From: Glaesserella australis | GTDB taxonomy: Bacteria; Pseudomonadota; Gammaproteobacteria; Enterobacterales; Pasteurellaceae | Assembly (NCBI RefSeq): GCF_003260095.1 | Contig: NZ_PTPX01000010.1 | Location: 16,842 to 80,841 of the forward strand | Length of the DNA: 64,000 bases | Direction: 5' to 3' | In this document: in pieces, positions 38,027-50,236 of the stretch | Layout: each line of letters begins with the position of its first letter | Position numbering within the stretch: the first letter of the stretch is position 1 | Notes under the pieces: generated by a model | Told to the model about the DNA's origin: nothing | The model's database searches: none | Seen by the model: only the letters and a program-made list of their open reading frames with translations | Translations under genes and position numbers: made by a program

Positions 38027-38154
38027 ATTTGCAAATAAATTTTAAGAAATTTACTAAATTTGAGAAGTAGTTCAAATTTTATATATTAAGACTGTGGTAG
38101 TATTTCTCTAGAAGTAGAAAGTAACTCAATAACCTATATAACAAGGAGCTTATT

Positions 38155-38580
38155 ATGTATAAACATATCTTAGTTGCAGTAGATCTTTCTGAGGAAAGCT
38201 TGGTGTTATTGCGTAAGGGGGCGAGTCTTGCAGAGAAATGTGGAGCAAAATTATCGCTGATTCATGTAGATGTGAATTTTTCAGATCTTTATACTGGACT
38301 TATTGATATTAATATGTCATCAGTGCAAGATTCTGTTTCTGAAGAGACAGTAAAAGCACTTGAGGAATTAGCCAATAAAGTCAACTATCCAGTGACTGAA
38401 AAATTAAATGGTAGCGGTGATTTTAGCCAAGTACTTGAAGAAGCTGTCGAAAAATACCAAGTAGATTTACTGGTAACGGGACATCACCAAGATTTTTGGA
38501 GTAAGTTTATGTCATCTACTCGTCAAGTGATGAATAGTGTGACAGTTGATATGCTAGTTGTTCCGCTCGTCAGTGAATAA
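38155..38580 (+). CDS. uspA: Universal stress protein A
   Basis: A 141-aa protein. [40 protein letters not shown] is the UspA opening and [13 protein letters not shown] the conserved second half. It is a cytoplasmic dimer induced by stress and growth arrest. AAGGAG precedes the ATG. It has its own terminator, so it is monocistronic. Confidence 0.94.
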   Translation: MYKHILVAVDLSEESLVLLRKGASLAEKCGAKLSLIHVDVNFSDLYTGLIDINMSSVQDSVSEETVKALEELANKVNYPVTEKLNGSGDFSQVLEEAVEKYQVDLLVTGHHQDFWSKFMSSTRQVMNSVTVDMLVVPLVSE

Positions 38581-38615
38581 AATAGCTTTGGCTATTCATT
38601 GGTAAAATAGTTGTT

Positions 38616-38676
38616 AAAAAAGACCGCTTGTGTAGCTGAAACATTCGCTTCCAGTTACTCAAGCGGTCTTTTTTTA
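38616..38676 (+). terminator. Terminator of uspA from an inverted uptake-sequence pair
   Basis: AAAAAAGACCGCTTG pairs with CAAGCGGTCTTTTTT, extended by GTAGCTG/CAGTTAC, and ends in seven T's. It works in both directions. Confidence 0.9.
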
Positions 38677-38807
38677 ACACAAAACACACAATTTATTCAG
38701 TAAAAAATACACGTATTCAAAAAAATGTGTAGAATACGGAGGTTAATTACTAATATACTTTAGTAAAAACATAGATATACCATTTTTTATATATCCGAGT
38801 AACATTA

Positions 38808-41432
38808 ATGAAAACAACATCAGAGATTAGACAAGCCTTTTTGGAGTTTTTCCAAAGTAAAGGACATCAGATTGTGCCAAGTAGCTCGCTTGTACCTGAG
38901 AATGATCCGACCTTGCTATTTACGAATGCAGGAATGAACCAATTTAAAGATGTGTTCTTAGGATTAGATAAGCGTAGTTACAACAGAGCGACCAGTTCTC
39001 AACGCTGTGTGCGTGCTGGCGGTAAACATAATGACCTTGAAAATGTGGGTTATACCGCTCGTCACCATACATTCTTTGAAATGTTAGGCAACTTCAGTTT
39101 TGGTGATTACTTTAAACCCGATGCGATTGCGTTTGCGTGGGAGTTTTTGACTTCGCCACAATGGTTAGGCTTACCAAAAGAGAAATTATGGGTAACCGTC
39201 TATGAAACCGACGATGAAGCCTATGAAATTTGGAATAAAGAGATTGGTGTGCCGGCAGAGCGTATCGTGCGTATTGGAGATAATAAAGGTGCACCTTATG
39301 CGTCAGATAACTTCTGGCAGATGGGCGATACCGGTCCTTGTGGCCCTTGTACTGAGATCTTCTACGATCACGGTGATCATATTTGGGGCGGTCCACCAGG
39401 TTCAGCAGAAGAAGATGGCGACCGTTTCATTGAAGTGTGGAACGTGGTCTTTATGCAATTTAACCGTCAAGCCGATGGCACATTAGAGAAATTACCTAAG
39501 CCATCTGTGGATACAGGTATGGGCTTAGAGCGTATCAGTGCAGTGTTGCAACACGTTAATTCCAACTATGAAATTGATATTTTCCAAGCGTTAATCAAAG
39601 AGATTGCGTCTCTGTTAAACGTGACAGATTTAGACAATAAATCCTTGCGTGTAATTGCAGACCATATTCGTTCTTGTGCCTATTTAATTGCTGACGGGGT
39701 AATGCCGTCAAACGAAGGTCGTGGTTATGTATTACGCCGTATTATTCGCCGTGCGGTACGTCACGGTAACATTTTAGGGGCGAAATCGGCGTTCTTCTAT
39801 CAATTAGTGCCAACCCTTGCTAAAGCAATGGGACACGCAGGTGAAATTTTAACGCAGAAACAAGCCCATATTCAGAAAGCGTTAAAAGCAGAAGAAGATC
39901 AGTTCGCGCGTACCCTTGAGCGTGGTTTGGCATTGTTAGAAGATGCGTTAGCTAAAGTGGATAATAAGGTTTTATCGGGTGAAGTGGCGTTTAAACTTTA
40001 CGATACTTATGGCTTCCCACTCGATTTAACGGCAGATGTGTGCCGTGAACGTGATATTACCATTGATGAAGCAGGCTTTGAGCGTGAAATGCAAGCGCAA
40101 CGTGCAAGAGCGCAGGCAAGCAGTAACTTTGGTACAGATTATAATAATGTGATTAAAGTCGATGGCTCAACAGAGTTCAAAGGCTATGAAGTTACAACGT
40201 GTGATGCAACGGTGGTTGCGTTATTCAGTAATGGCAAAGCGGTAGAAAGTATCCAGTCGGGTGAAAATGCCGTTGTTGTGTTAGATCGTACAGCTTTCTA
40301 TGGAGAGTCAGGCGGTCAGGTTGGGGATAGCGGTGTGATTACGTCAGAAGTTTGCAACTTTGACGTAAAAGATACACAAAAATATGGTCAAGTCTTTGGG
40401 CATATTGGTCAATTAACTTCGGGGGCTTTAGCCGTTGGTGATAAAGTCAAAGCGGAAGTGAATGCGACACGTCGTCACGCTATTACCTTAAACCACAGTG
40501 CGACGCACTTATTACATTCGGCACTTCGCCAAGTGTTAGGTGATCACGTTGCACAAAAAGGCTCTTTGGTGTCAGAAACTTCACTTCGTTTTGATTTTTC
40601 TCAAGGTGAAGCAATCTCAAAAGCTGACTTAGAAGAGATTGAGCGTATTATTAATACGAAAATTCGTGAAAACATTGTAGTTACAACTGAAGTAATGGAT
40701 CTTGAATCAGCGAAGCAAAAAGGTGCTATGGCACTTTTCGGTGAGAAATATGGAGATAGAGTTCGCGTTGTAGATATGACAGCGTTTTCTGTAGAACTTT
40801 GTGGTGGTACTCACGTTAAACAGACAGGTGAGATTGGCTTATTCAAATTAGTATCTGAAAGTGCAGTTGCAGCAGGTGTTCGTCGTGTAGAAGCGGTAAC
40901 AGGCGAAAATGCGATTGCCTTAATTCATCAGCAACAGCAAGTGCTAAATCAAAGTGCTGAGTTGTTGAAAGCAGATACAGCAAGCCTTGTTGAGAAAATT
41001 CAACAACTGCAAGAGAAAAGCAAGAAAGTAGAGAAAGAGCTACAACAGCTCAAAGATAAACTTGCTCTTCAAGCAGGTGGCGAATTAGCAAAACAAGCTC
41101 AACAGATCAATGGCGTGAATGTGGTTGTTCAACGTTTAGACAATGTTGAAGTCAAAGCATTACGTTCAATGGTTGATGACTTGAAAAATCAACTCGGCTC
41201 TGCAGTGATTGCATTCGCAACGCAAGCAGATGACAAAGTTAATTTGATCGTAGGTGTAACAAAAGATCTTACAGACAAAGTGAATGCGGGTGAACTTGTT
41301 GGGTTAATGGCTCAAGAAGTCGGCGGTAAAGGTGGTGGTAGAGCTGATATGGCAATGGCTGGTGGTAACCAACCAAACAATATAGCCCAAGCCCTCAATG
41401 TTGCGACAAATTGGATTCAAGCAAAACTCTAA
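38808..41432 (+). CDS. alaS: Alanyl-tRNA synthetase
   Basis: An 874-aa class II synthetase. The N-terminal [50 protein letters not shown] is diagnostic. The editing/zinc motifs [16 protein letters not shown] and CGGTHV are intact, and the C-Ala end [15 protein letters not shown] is present. Length matches E. coli (876). No clear ribosome site is seen before the ATG. csrA follows after 63 bases, the conserved gamma-proteobacterial order. Confidence 0.98.
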   Translation: MKTTSEIRQAFLEFFQSKGHQIVPSSSLVPENDPTLLFTNAGMNQFKDVFLGLDKRSYNRATSSQRCVRAGGKHNDLENVGYTARHHTFFEMLGNFSFGDYFKPDAIAFAWEFLTSPQWLGLPKEKLWVTVYETDDEAYEIWNKEIGVPAERIVRIGDNKGAPYASDNFWQMGDTGPCGPCTEIFYDHGDHIWGGPPGSAEEDGDRFIEVWNVVFMQFNRQADGTLEKLPKPSVDTGMGLERISAVLQHVNSNYEIDIFQALIKEIASLLNVTDLDNKSLRVIADHIRSCAYLIADGVMPSNEGRGYVLRRIIRRAVRHGNILGAKSAFFYQLVPTLAKAMGHAGEILTQKQAHIQKALKAEEDQFARTLERGLALLEDALAKVDNKVLSGEVAFKLYDTYGFPLDLTADVCRERDITIDEAGFEREMQAQRARAQASSNFGTDYNNVIKVDGSTEFKGYEVTTCDATVVALFSNGKAVESIQSGENAVVVLDRTAFYGESGGQVGDSGVITSEVCNFDVKDTQKYGQVFGHIGQLTSGALAVGDKVKAEVNATRRHAITLNHSATHLLHSALRQVLGDHVAQKGSLVSETSLRFDFSQGEAISKADLEEIERIINTKIRENIVVTTEVMDLESAKQKGAMALFGEKYGDRVRVVDMTAFSVELCGGTHVKQTGEIGLFKLVSESAVAAGVRRVEAVTGENAIALIHQQQQVLNQSAELLKADTASLVEKIQQLQEKSKKVEKELQQLKDKLALQAGGELAKQAQQINGVNVVVQRLDNVEVKALRSMVDDLKNQLGSAVIAFATQADDKVNLIVGVTKDLTDKVNAGELVGLMAQEVGGKGGGRADMAMAGGNQPNNIAQALNVATNWIQAKL

Positions 41433-41495
41433 TTATAAAGAGCAAACTAGAATGACTTTAGTTTGCTCTGATAAAGTCTAAAAGGAGAGATAGTT

Positions 41496-41681
41496 ATGCT
41501 TATTCTAACCCGTAAGATTGGCGAAAGCTTATTAATCGGTGATGATGTAGAAATTACTGTCCTAAGTATTCGTGGTAGTCAGGTAAAACTAGGGGTTAAA
41601 GCTCCAAAAGAAATTTCTGTTCACCGTGAAGAAATTTATCAAAGAATTAAAGCATTAGCTGAAGAAGCTAAGCAAGAGTGA
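41496..41681 (+). CDS. csrA: Carbon storage regulator CsrA/RsmA
   Basis: A 61-aa RNA-binding dimer. [48 protein letters not shown] is essentially the canonical CsrA. It binds GGA motifs near ribosome sites and controls carbon flux, motility and virulence. AAGGAGA precedes the ATG. It follows alaS. Confidence 0.98.
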   Translation: MLILTRKIGESLLIGDDVEITVLSIRGSQVKLGVKAPKEISVHREEIYQRIKALAEEAKQE

Positions 41682-41731
41682 TGTAATTGGATTTGCTCAA
41701 AGAATTAAACTCAACAAAATAAGGAAATATT

Positions 41732-43096
41732 ATGGACAAACTAACTTGTTTTAAGGCTTACGATATTCGGGGGCAATTAGGAACAGAACTAAATGTAGAT
41801 ATTGCATATCGCATAGGTCGAGCATTTGGACAATTCTTGAAACCGAAAAATATTGTTGTAGGTGGTGATGTGCGTTTAACCAGTAACGAGTTAAAAAGTG
41901 CAGTTACCAATGGTTTGTTGGATTCAGGTGTAGATGTGATCGATCTCGGTCAGACTGGTACTGAAGAAGTCTATTTTGCAACATCATTCTTAGGAACTGA
42001 TGGTGGTATAGAAGTGACAGCTAGCCATAATCCAATGGATTATAACGGAATGAAACTTGTTCGCGCAGGCTCTAGACCCATTAGTGCAGATAGTGGACTT
42101 GCTGATATTCAACGTTTAGCTGAAGAAAATAATTTTCCACCCGTTAGTCAACGAGGTAGATACACTCAAAAAAGTGTATTAGGTGAATATGTTGAACATT
42201 TATTGTCATATATTGACTTATCTAAACTCACACCAAAAACCTTAGTGATTAATTCTGGTAATGGTGCGGCGGGGAAAGTTATTGATGCAATTGAAGCTCA
42301 ATTCAAAGCGCATAATGTTCCAGTCGCTTTTATAAAAGTCCATAATAATCCAGATGGGACTTTCCCAAATGGAATTCCAAATCCTATATTACATGAAAAT
42401 CGTCAAGATTCTGCAAATGCTGTATTAGCAAATAATGCTGATATGGGGATTGCTTTTGATGGTGATTTTGATCGCTGTTTTTTATTTGATGAGAAAGCAG
42501 GATTTATTGAAGGATATTATGTTGTAGGTTTATTGTCTCAAGCATTCTTACAAAAGAATAAAGGAGCAAAAATCATTTATGATCCTCGTTTAATTTGGAA
42601 TACAGAAGAATTAGTTGCAGAATCTGGTGGTGAAGCTGTAATGTCTAAATCTGGTCACTCATTTATTAAAGAAAAAATGCGTGAAGTAGATGCCATCTAT
42701 GGTGGTGAGATGAGTGCCCATCACTATTTCCGCGATTTCTTCTACTGTGATAGCGGTATGATTCCTTGGTTATTAACTTTAGAGTTACTTTGTACAACAG
42801 GTAAAACATTAAGTGAATTAGTTGGTGAACGTTTAGAAAAGTTTCCATCACCTGGTGAAATTAATAGTAAGTTAGCTGATGCGAAAGTTGCGATTGAACG
42901 TGTTCTTAATACTTATAAAGAACGAGCAAAATCCGTAGAAACTTTAGATGGTATTAGCGTTGAATTTGAAAATTGGCGATTCAATTTGAGAAGTTCAAAT
43001 ACTGAACCTGTTGTTCGTTTGAATCTCGAAACTCGAGGTGATAAACAGTTAATGCAAGAAAAAACGGATGAGGTTTTAGCCTTACTTCGTCAATAA
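41732..43096 (+). CDS. manB: Phosphomannomutase/phosphoglucomutase, CpsG/ManB type
   Basis: A 454-aa alpha-D-phosphohexomutase. It has the catalytic serine motif TASHNP (96-101, S98), the metal loop [12 protein letters not shown], the sugar-specificity motif [10 protein letters not shown] and the phosphate-binding [24 protein letters not shown] is typical of phosphomannomutases of the CpsG group. It supplies mannose-1-P or glucose-1-P for surface polysaccharide, in keeping with galU next to it. AAGGAAAT precedes the ATG. Confidence 0.9.
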   Translation: MDKLTCFKAYDIRGQLGTELNVDIAYRIGRAFGQFLKPKNIVVGGDVRLTSNELKSAVTNGLLDSGVDVIDLGQTGTEEVYFATSFLGTDGGIEVTASHNPMDYNGMKLVRAGSRPISADSGLADIQRLAEENNFPPVSQRGRYTQKSVLGEYVEHLLSYIDLSKLTPKTLVINSGNGAAGKVIDAIEAQFKAHNVPVAFIKVHNNPDGTFPNGIPNPILHENRQDSANAVLANNADMGIAFDGDFDRCFLFDEKAGFIEGYYVVGLLSQAFLQKNKGAKIIYDPRLIWNTEELVAESGGEAVMSKSGHSFIKEKMREVDAIYGGEMSAHHYFRDFFYCDSGMIPWLLTLELLCTTGKTLSELVGERLEKFPSPGEINSKLADAKVAIERVLNTYKERAKSVETLDGISVEFENWRFNLRSSNTEPVVRLNLETRGDKQLMQEKTDEVLALLRQ

Positions 43097-43175
43097 TTTG
43101 CAAATTTTTATTGAAAACAGACCGCTTGCTTTTGTAGGCGGTTTACTTTTATCTTTTATTTTGTAAGGATTTTTC

Positions 43176-44063
43176 ATGAAAGTTATTATTCCTGTCGCAG
43201 GTTTAGGCACACGTATGTTGCCTGCAACGAAAGCAATTCCAAAAGAGATGTTAACTATCGCAGATAAACCACTCATCCAATATATTGTGAATGAGTGTGT
43301 AGCAGCGGGAATTAAAGAGATTGTGCTGGTTACGCATTCTTCTAAAAATGCTATCGAGAACCACTTTGATACATCCTTTGAGTTAGAAACGATGCTTGAG
43401 AAACGGGTAAAACGTCAACTGCTTGATGAAGTGCGTTCTATCGTACCAAAAGATGTGACTTTAATGCATGTGCGTCAAGGGCAAGCGAAAGGATTAGGTC
43501 ATGCAGTATTATGTGGTCGAGCGGTCGTTGGCAATGAGCCATTTGCGGTAGTATTACCTGATGTTTTATTAGCAGACTTTACAGCCAATCAGAAAACCGA
43601 GAACCTTGCTGCGATGATTAAACGTTTTAATGAAACGGGAAATAGCCAAATTATGGTGGCTCCAGTGGCAAAAGAGAATGTTAGTAGCTATGGTATCGTT
43701 GACTGCCAAGGTGTTGATTTACAGCCTGCCGGTACAGCAAAAATTGCCAATATTATTGAAAAACCGAGTGTAGATGAAGCTCCTTCAAATTTTGCAGTGG
43801 TTGGACGGTACGTGTTCTCAGCAGAAATCTGGGATTTACTCGCTAAAACACCTGTTGGTGTCGGTGATGAAATTCAATTAACTGATGCGATTGATATGTT
43901 AATTAATCAGCAAGATGTAGAAGCTTTCCATATGACAGGTAAAACTTTTGATTGTGGTGATAAATTAGGCTATATGGAAGCCTTTGTCGAATATAGTTTA
44001 AATCACAATAAATTTGGCGAAGAATTTAAAAACTATCTGAAAAAATTAGTAAAATCACTCTAA
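43176..44063 (+). CDS. galU: UTP-glucose-1-phosphate uridylyltransferase
   Basis: A 295-aa nucleotidyltransferase. [26 protein letters not shown] is the GalU signature, with [26 protein letters not shown] and [22 protein letters not shown] following. It makes UDP-glucose for LOS and capsule. AAGGATTTTTC precedes the ATG. A 12-bp stem-loop follows. Confidence 0.97.
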   Translation: MKVIIPVAGLGTRMLPATKAIPKEMLTIADKPLIQYIVNECVAAGIKEIVLVTHSSKNAIENHFDTSFELETMLEKRVKRQLLDEVRSIVPKDVTLMHVRQGQAKGLGHAVLCGRAVVGNEPFAVVLPDVLLADFTANQKTENLAAMIKRFNETGNSQIMVAPVAKENVSSYGIVDCQGVDLQPAGTAKIANIIEKPSVDEAPSNFAVVGRYVFSAEIWDLLAKTPVGVGDEIQLTDAIDMLINQQDVEAFHMTGKTFDCGDKLGYMEAFVEYSLNHNKFGEEFKNYLKKLVKSL

Positions 44064-44070
44064 ATTTTAG

Positions 44071-44098
44071 TAAGGCATATTCTTTTGAATATGCCTTA
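44071..44098 (+). other. Stem-loop after galU
   Basis: Perfect 12-bp stem TAAGGCATATTC / GAATATGCCTTA with a TTTT loop. No T tract follows, so it is a 3' protecting or attenuating hairpin rather than a textbook terminator. Confidence 0.55.
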
Positions 44099-44112
44099 TC
44101 ACACAAGGAGTT

Positions 44113-45159
44113 ATGGTGGTTGTAAAAAAAATAGCGCAAGCGGTAGGTTTTGGGCTTTTTTGTGCTGGACTTATTCTCTATGTTGCCCCTTGGGTAAATA
44201 AACATAGTAATATCATCGTCAGTGAAGATATTGCCAGTTTTCACGATGCTGTAAAAATAGCTTCTCCTGCTGTGGTGAATGTTTATAATCAGGCATTTGA
44301 TTCAGTAGGAACGACATCAACGAATGAACTTCAAGTAAATAACTTAGGTTCAGGTGTTATCATGACATCTTCTGGTTATATTCTGACCAACAAACATGTC
44401 ATTCAAAATGCAGATCAAATTATTGTCGCGCTTCAATCAGGATCTATTTTTAATGCGACATTAGTTGGGTCAGATACATTGACCGATTTGGCAGTGTTAA
44501 AAATAGATGCAGATAATTTACCAACGATTCCACAAAATAGTCAGCGTATCTCGCAAATTGGTGATGTTGTTCTTGCGATTGGTAATCCTCTTAATTTAGG
44601 TCAGAGTATTACCCAAGGTATTATAAGTGCTACAGGGCGTAATGCACTTTCTGAAATGGGCAGACAAAATTTTATTCAAACAGATGCATCTATTAATAAG
44701 GGAAATTCTGGGGGAGCTCTTATTAATTCTGCAGGAGAAATCGTCGGAATAAATACGTTAAGTCTTGGAAAAAATAGCGATGAATTAGCAGAAGGACTAA
44801 ATTTTGCCATCCCGATCTCTTTAGCGAATAACGTCATGAATAAAATTATTAAAGATGGGCGCGTTATTCGAGGATATTTTGGCGTTAATAGCTCTTTATT
44901 TTATTCAGCCAAACAATTAGGTGTAGGAGATAAAGGTGTATTAATCACAGGCGTTGTTGAGAATGGACCAGCAGGTAAAGCGGGTATTGAAGCTGGCGAT
45001 TTAGTCTTACAAATTAATGATGTAGAAGCAGAGTCTCCATCACAAATGATGGAATTGATTGCAGATATGAAACCTGGAACAATAGTCAAAGTAAAGCTAT
45101 CACGCCAAGGGCAAATTATTGAAGTGAATGTTACGATTGGCGAGTTCCCTGAAGTATAG
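44113..45159 (+). CDS. degS: DegS-type periplasmic serine protease (sigma-E activating)
   Basis: 348 aa. One N-terminal membrane anchor (~8-27), a trypsin-like domain with triad H95 (LTNKHVIQ), D125 (LTDLAVLK), S199 (GNSGGAL), and a single PDZ domain ([22 protein letters not shown]). A single PDZ plus anchor marks DegS, not DegP. DegS cleaves RseA when unfolded porins bind the PDZ. AAGGAG lies only two bases before the ATG at 44113; GTG at 44116 has better spacing and may be the true start. Confidence 0.92.
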   Translation: MVVVKKIAQAVGFGLFCAGLILYVAPWVNKHSNIIVSEDIASFHDAVKIASPAVVNVYNQAFDSVGTTSTNELQVNNLGSGVIMTSSGYILTNKHVIQNADQIIVALQSGSIFNATLVGSDTLTDLAVLKIDADNLPTIPQNSQRISQIGDVVLAIGNPLNLGQSITQGIISATGRNALSEMGRQNFIQTDASINKGNSGGALINSAGEIVGINTLSLGKNSDELAEGLNFAIPISLANNVMNKIIKDGRVIRGYFGVNSSLFYSAKQLGVGDKGVLITGVVENGPAGKAGIEAGDLVLQINDVEAESPSQMMELIADMKPGTIVKVKLSRQGQIIEVNVTIGEFPEV

Positions 45160-45167
45160 GATATAAT

Positions 45168-45836
45168 ATGAAAAATATTGTTATTACAGTAGATGGTCCA
45201 AGTGGTGCAGGTAAAGGTACGTTATGTCACGCCCTTGCGGATAAATTAGGGTTTGATTTTTTAGACTCAGGTGCAATTTATCGTATTTTGGCTCTAGCTG
45301 CGGTGAAGCAAGGTATTGATTTTGAAGACGAAATGGCCCTTGCTGAATTGGGGCGTCAATTAGATGTGAAATTTGTGCCACAAGGCAGTGAAATTCAAGT
45401 AATTTTGAATGGTGAAAATGTGGGCGATCAAATTCGCACGGCACAAGCGGGTCAAAATGCATCGAAAATTGCAGTTTATTCTCAGGTTCGTGAGGCATTA
45501 CTGCAACGCCAACGTGACTTTAGTAGTGAAAAAGGGCTTATTGCTGATGGACGAGATATGGGGACTATTGTCTTTCCTGATGCTGAAATTAAATTCTTTT
45601 TGGATGCAAGTGCTGAAGAACGTACAAAAAGACGTGTAAAACAGTTGCAAGAAAAGGGATTTAATGCTAACTTTGACGAGATTTTAGCCGAGATAAAAGA
45701 GCGTGATTTTCGGGACAGAAATCGTCCTGTTGCACCACTTGTTCCAGCTAAAGATGCGATGATTTTGGATTCAACGCATTTATCCATTGAGGAAGTAATT
45801 CAACAAGCACTGGATTATATTGCTCAAAAACTATAA
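45168..45836 (+). CDS. cmk: Cytidylate kinase
   Basis: A 222-aa protein with P-loop GPSGAGKGT (10-18), DSGAIYR, and the [13 protein letters not shown] block typical of Cmk. It phosphorylates CMP and dCMP. It starts 8 bases after degS; rpsA follows, the conserved cmk-rpsA order. Confidence 0.97.
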   Translation: MKNIVITVDGPSGAGKGTLCHALADKLGFDFLDSGAIYRILALAAVKQGIDFEDEMALAELGRQLDVKFVPQGSEIQVILNGENVGDQIRTAQAGQNASKIAVYSQVREALLQRQRDFSSEKGLIADGRDMGTIVFPDAEIKFFLDASAEERTKRRVKQLQEKGFNANFDEILAEIKERDFRDRNRPVAPLVPAKDAMILDSTHLSIEEVIQQALDYIAQKL

Positions 45837-45931
45837 ATTTGTTTGCTTAACAATGGATTGTTAAGTTGTTATTCCTAACCCCATTTAGACGGATCTGAGT
45901 GGACGTTCTATTTTATTTAAGAAGATTAATT

Positions 45932-47599
45932 ATGACTGAATCTTTTGCTCAACTATTTGAAGAATCACTAAAAGGTCAAGAAACCCGTTTAGGTTCTATT
46001 GTTAAAGGTACTGTGGTTAAAATCCAAAAAGGCCTTGTATTCGTAGATGCTGGTTTAAAATCAGAATCTGCAATTCCTGCTGAAGAGTTTTACAATGCAC
46101 AAGGCGAATTAGAAGTTCAAGTTGGCGATGTAGTTGATGTAGCTCTTGATGCTGTAGAAGACGGTTTCGGTGAGACCAAACTTTCTCGTGAAAAAGCGAA
46201 ACGTAACGAATCTTGGGCTGCATTAGAGAAAGCATTCGAAGAGCAAGCAACTGTTGTTGGTTTCGTGAACGGTAAAGTGAAAGGTGGCTTCACTGTTGAG
46301 TTAAACGGTGTTCGTGCATTCTTACCAGGTTCATTAGTTGATACGCGTCCTGTACGTGATTCTTTAAATCTTGAAGGTCAAACTTTAGAACTTAAAGTAA
46401 TCAAATTAGATCAAAAACGTAACAACGTTGTTGTATCTCGTCGTGCAGTAATTGAAACAACAAGCTCTGCTGATCGCGAAGAAGTATTAGCGAACTTAGT
46501 GGAAGGCTCTGAAGTTAAAGGTATTGTTAAAAACTTAACTGACTACGGTGCATTTGTTGATTTAGGTGGTGTTGATGGTTTATTACATATCACAGATATG
46601 GCATGGAAACGTGTTAAACACCCGAGCGAAGTTGTGACTGTAGGTCAAGAAGTGACTGTTAAAGTACTTAAATTTGACAAAGAGAAAACACGTGTATCAT
46701 TAGGCTTAAAACAATTAGGTCAAGATCCATGGGCTGCAATTGCACAAAATCACCCAGTTGGTAGCAAATTAACGGGTAAAGTAACTAACTTAACTGACTA
46801 TGGTTGCTTCGTTGAAATTTTAGATGGTGTTGAAGGTTTAGTTCACGTTTCAGAAATGGATTGGACAAACAAAAATATCCACCCATCTAAAGTAGTTAAC
46901 GTAGGTGATGTTGTTGAAGTAATGGTACTTGAAGTTGATGAAGAACGTCGTCGTATCTCTTTAGGTTTAAAACAATGCAAAGCGAACCCATGGGAACACT
47001 TCGCAGAAACCCACAACAAAAACGATAAAGTAAAAGGTAAAATTAAATCAATCACTGATTTCGGTATCTTTATCGGTTTAGAAGGTGGTATTGACGGTTT
47101 AGTTCACTTATCTGATATTTCTTGGAATATGACTGGCGAAGAAGCTGTTCGTAACTACAAAAAAGGTGACGAAGTAGAAGCAGTTGTGTTACAAGTTGAT
47201 GCAGTGAAAGAGCGTATTTCTTTAGGTATCAAACAATTAGAATCTGATCCATTCACTAACTTCGTTGATAGCACGAAGAAAGGTGCAGTTGTGAAAGGTA
47301 AAGCTGTTGAAGTTGATGCTAAAGGCGTTAAAGTTGAATTAGCGGATGGCGTTGAAGGTTATGTTCGTGCAGCAGAAGCAACACGTGATCGTGTAGAAGA
47401 CATTACTACAGTAATTTCTGTAGGCGATGAAATCGAAGCAAAATACACAGGTGTTGATCGTAAAGCACGTATCGTAAACCTTTCTGTTCGTGCGAAAGAT
47501 GAAGCTGAAGAGTCAGCAGCACTTGCGCAAGTGAACAAACAAGAAGAAGCTATTCCAAATGCAATGGCTGAAGCTTTCAAAGCTGCAAAAGGTGAGTAA
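45932..47599 (+). CDS. rpsA: 30S ribosomal protein S1
   Basis: 555 aa from the ATG at 45932 ([13 protein letters not shown], the canonical start); an in-frame ATG at 45899 would add 11 residues and lacks support. It has six S1/OB domains, the central four with repeated [27 protein letters not shown] sequence. S1 unfolds mRNA and brings it to the 30S subunit. The 95-base leader upstream is the usual place of S1 autoregulation. Confidence 0.98.
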   Translation: MTESFAQLFEESLKGQETRLGSIVKGTVVKIQKGLVFVDAGLKSESAIPAEEFYNAQGELEVQVGDVVDVALDAVEDGFGETKLSREKAKRNESWAALEKAFEEQATVVGFVNGKVKGGFTVELNGVRAFLPGSLVDTRPVRDSLNLEGQTLELKVIKLDQKRNNVVVSRRAVIETTSSADREEVLANLVEGSEVKGIVKNLTDYGAFVDLGGVDGLLHITDMAWKRVKHPSEVVTVGQEVTVKVLKFDKEKTRVSLGLKQLGQDPWAAIAQNHPVGSKLTGKVTNLTDYGCFVEILDGVEGLVHVSEMDWTNKNIHPSKVVNVGDVVEVMVLEVDEERRRISLGLKQCKANPWEHFAETHNKNDKVKGKIKSITDFGIFIGLEGGIDGLVHLSDISWNMTGEEAVRNYKKGDEVEAVVLQVDAVKERISLGIKQLESDPFTNFVDSTKKGAVVKGKAVEVDAKGVKVELADGVEGYVRAAEATRDRVEDITTVISVGDEIEAKYTGVDRKARIVNLSVRAKDEAEESAALAQVNKQEEAIPNAMAEAFKAAKGE

Positions 47600-47611
47600 T
47601 TAGCTCATTTC

Positions 47612-47641
47612 AAGCGGGTATGCTTATAGGCATGCCCGCTT
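47612..47641 (+). other. Stem-loop after rpsA on a GCGGG uptake-like core
   Basis: AAGCGGGTATGC pairs with GCATGCCCGCTT (11 of 12 bp). No T tract follows (AAAATATATT), so termination would be partial; ihfB begins 28 bases later. Confidence 0.55.
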
Positions 47642-47668
47642 AAAATATATTGCATTTTAGGAGATAAT

Positions 47669-47950
47669 ATGACTAAATCAGAATTAATCGAAAGTTTAGC
47701 AGTTAAATATCCTTCCTTGGCTGTACGATCTGTAGATGAAAGTGTTAAAGAAATTTTAGAGCAGATTATGGCTTCATTAGAGAAGGGAGAGCGAATTGAA
47801 GTACGCGGTTTTGGTAGTTTTTCTTTACATTATCGTCAACCAAGCATTGGTCGCAACCCAAAAACGGGTGAAAGCGTCAAATTAGATGCAAAATACGTAC
47901 CTCACTTCAAAGCAGGTAAAGAACTGAAAGAACGTGTTGATTTAGCTTAG
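47669..47950 (+). CDS. ihfB: Integration host factor beta subunit
   Basis: A 93-aa HU/IHF-family protein. The motif [26 protein letters not shown] carries the conserved DNA-bending proline arm, and [17 protein letters not shown] is the IhfB start. It follows rpsA as in many gamma-proteobacteria. AGGAGAT precedes the ATG. Confidence 0.97.
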   Translation: MTKSELIESLAVKYPSLAVRSVDESVKEILEQIMASLEKGERIEVRGFGSFSLHYRQPSIGRNPKTGESVKLDAKYVPHFKAGKELKERVDLA

Positions 47951-47961
47951 TTCTCTTAAAG

Positions 47962-47988
47962 CGACACTCGTTATAGTGTCGTTTTTTT
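47962..47988 (+). terminator. Terminator of ihfB
   Basis: CGACACT / AGTGTCG 7-bp stem followed by seven T's. Confidence 0.87.
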
Positions 47989-48019
47989 ATAAAATTTTAA
48001 TGTAATAATGGAGTTACCT

Positions 48020-48304
48020 ATGAAATATGTTTTCAGTATTATCATTGTTTTAGCGATTATTCTTGTCGCTGTTACTATTGGCGCAAATAACGATCAACTT
48101 ATTACATTCAACTATATCGTTGCAAAAAGTGAATTACGTTTATCTACACTTGTTGCGATTTTATTTGGGTTTGGTCTCATTTTAGGCTGGTTTATTACAG
48201 GCTTTTTCTATTTAAAAATAAAATTACAAAATATTGCTTTAAACCGCCGTGTTAAGCGTCAAGCACAACAAATTAGCGAATTATCCTTACCGAAGGCTGA
48301 ATAA
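48020..48304 (+). CDS. lapA: Lipopolysaccharide assembly protein A (DUF1049)
   Basis: 94 aa from the ATG at 48020, where GGAG gives a proper spacing; an ATG at 48008 would add only four residues. It has two membrane segments (about 2-20 and 38-60) and a basic cytoplasmic helix. LapA works with LapB in regulating LpxC and LPS assembly. The stop overlaps the lapB start (ATAATG). Confidence 0.92.
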   Translation: MKYVFSIIIVLAIILVAVTIGANNDQLITFNYIVAKSELRLSTLVAILFGFGLILGWFITGFFYLKIKLQNIALNRRVKRQAQQISELSLPKAE

Positions 48305-49497
48305 TGCTTGAATTATTGTTCCTTTTGCTCCCTGTTGCTGCGCTTTATGGATGGTATATGGGACAACGTAGTGCAAAAAAGGACCAAGAAACAATTAATA
48401 ATAAATTTTCCCGTGACTATGTCACGGGTTTGAATTTCCTTCTTTCTAACCAACAAGAAAAAGCTGTCGATCTTTTTCTTTCCATGTTGCAAAAGCAAGA
48501 ATCTGAAAATCAAATTGCCACAGAATCACAATTTGAAGCTGAATTAACATTAGGGAATCTTTTTCGCTCTCGTGGAGAAGTAGATAGAGCATTAAGAATC
48601 CATCAAGCACTAGAGACGAATCCTAATTATTCATTTGAACAAAAATTATTGGCAAAACAGCAACTTGCTAAAGATTTTATGGCAGCGGGATTTTATGATC
48701 GTGCTGAAAATTATTATATTACCTTACTCGATGAACCTGAATTTGCTGTTAATTCTTTGAGTCAACTAACTGAAATTTATCAAAAAACACGAGAATGGAA
48801 GAAAGCGATTAATGTCGCAGAAAAAAGGCTCAAAATTGAACCTGATATGGATAAAATTCCGTTGTCTCATTACTATTGTGAATTTGCTCAAACGGTTAAA
48901 TTAGATGATGAAAAGCTCTTTTTATCTTCTTTAGAAAAGGCATTAAATTATGTGCCTAATTGTGCAAGAGCCTCTATTCTGCTAGGTGATTTTTTCCTAG
49001 AAAAACAAGACACTAGAAAAGCACTAAGCTACTTTGAAGCGGTATTAGATCAAGAACCTAATTACATCAGTGAAATATTAGTAAAGATTAAACAGTGTTA
49101 TACTGATTTAGCTGATACAGCGAATTTTGAGTTATTTCTTATTAAAGCGAATCAAATTAAGCATAATAGCAGTGTTGATTTAGCTTTAGCTGAATTTATT
49201 GAACAAAAAGATGGTATTGAAGCTGCTCAATCTAAATTATATCAGCAGGTTAGGCAGTACCCTAATTTGATTACTTTTCACCGTTTCATCTATTATCAAG
49301 TGAATGAAGCAGAAGATGGGAGAGGAAAAGAAAGTCTTGTGTTACTACATAAAATGGTAGGTGATAGGATTAAAAACGGATTCCAATACCGTTGCTTAAA
49401 TTGTGGTTACCAAAGTTATCGACTATCTTGGCAATGCCCATCATGCAGAACGTGGGAAAGTATCAAACCAATACAAAGTATTACAGAAGTGATTTAA
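48304..49497 (+). CDS. lapB: Lipopolysaccharide assembly protein B
   Basis: A 397-aa protein. One N-terminal membrane segment, then about nine TPR motifs, and a C-terminal rubredoxin-type zinc knuckle (CLNCGYQ...CPSCRTW). The block FSRDYVTGLNFLLSNQQEKAVDLFLSML is typical. LapB guides LpxC to FtsH and so limits lipid A synthesis. Coupled to lapA. Confidence 0.95.
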   Translation: MLELLFLLLPVAALYGWYMGQRSAKKDQETINNKFSRDYVTGLNFLLSNQQEKAVDLFLSMLQKQESENQIATESQFEAELTLGNLFRSRGEVDRALRIHQALETNPNYSFEQKLLAKQQLAKDFMAAGFYDRAENYYITLLDEPEFAVNSLSQLTEIYQKTREWKKAINVAEKRLKIEPDMDKIPLSHYYCEFAQTVKLDDEKLFLSSLEKALNYVPNCARASILLGDFFLEKQDTRKALSYFEAVLDQEPNYISEILVKIKQCYTDLADTANFELFLIKANQIKHNSSVDLALAEFIEQKDGIEAAQSKLYQQVRQYPNLITFHRFIYYQVNEAEDGRGKESLVLLHKMVGDRIKNGFQYRCLNCGYQSYRLSWQCPSCRTWESIKPIQSITEVI

Positions 49498-49512
49498 AAA
49501 CAGGAGATCTAA

Positions 49513-50205
49513 ATGGACAACAAAATTATTGTCGCCCTTGATTATGAAACAGAAGCGGAAGCGCTCAATTTTGTCGATCAAGTTGACCCATCTTTATGCC
49601 GTTTGAAAGTGGGCAAAGAGATGTTTACTACACTAGGAACTCATTTTGTTAAACAGTTACATGACCGTAAATTTGATGTTTTTTTAGATTTAAAATATCA
49701 CGATATTCCAAATACCGTAGCAAGAGCCGTACGCTCAGCGGCAGATTTAGGCGTATGGATGGTTGATTTACACGCTTGCGGCGGCTTGAGAATGATGGAA
49801 ACAGCAAAACAAATTCTTGAACCTTATGGTAAAGATGCACCACTATTAATTGGTGTAACAGTATTAACAAGTATGGAAGACTTAGATCTACTACAAATTG
49901 GGATTAACGCATCGCCAATGGAGCAAGTGATTCGTCTAGCACATCTCTGCCAACGTGCAGGTTTAGATGGCGTAGTCTGTTCGCCACAAGAAGTGGAAGT
50001 ATTAAGAACCCACTGCGGTAAAGATTTCAAACTGGTTACGCCGGGTATTCGCCCTGAGGGCAGTGATTTTGGCGATCAACGCCGTGTGATGACCCCAAAA
50101 CAAGCGATTGACACAGGTTCAGACTATTTGGTGATCGGACGTCCGATTACTCAAGCGGATGACCCACTTGCAGTTCTAAAATCTATTAACCAATCTATCG
50201 CGTAA
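49513..50205 (+). CDS. pyrF: Orotidine-5'-phosphate decarboxylase
   Basis: A 230-aa TIM-barrel enzyme of UMP synthesis. The active-site block [17 protein letters not shown] is intact, as is [24 protein letters not shown] for phosphate binding. AGGAGA precedes the ATG. It follows lapB by 15 bases, the usual order. Confidence 0.97.
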   Translation: MDNKIIVALDYETEAEALNFVDQVDPSLCRLKVGKEMFTTLGTHFVKQLHDRKFDVFLDLKYHDIPNTVARAVRSAADLGVWMVDLHACGGLRMMETAKQILEPYGKDAPLLIGVTVLTSMEDLDLLQIGINASPMEQVIRLAHLCQRAGLDGVVCSPQEVEVLRTHCGKDFKLVTPGIRPEGSDFGDQRRVMTPKQAIDTGSDYLVIGRPITQADDPLAVLKSINQSIA

Positions 50206-50236
50206 CAAGCGGTGAGATCATCAAGGAATTTTACAG

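Noticed and set aside
43118..43146. Terminator between manB and galU
   Set aside because: ACCGC/GCGGT pairs only weakly and the T tract is interrupted; more likely a single uptake sequence.
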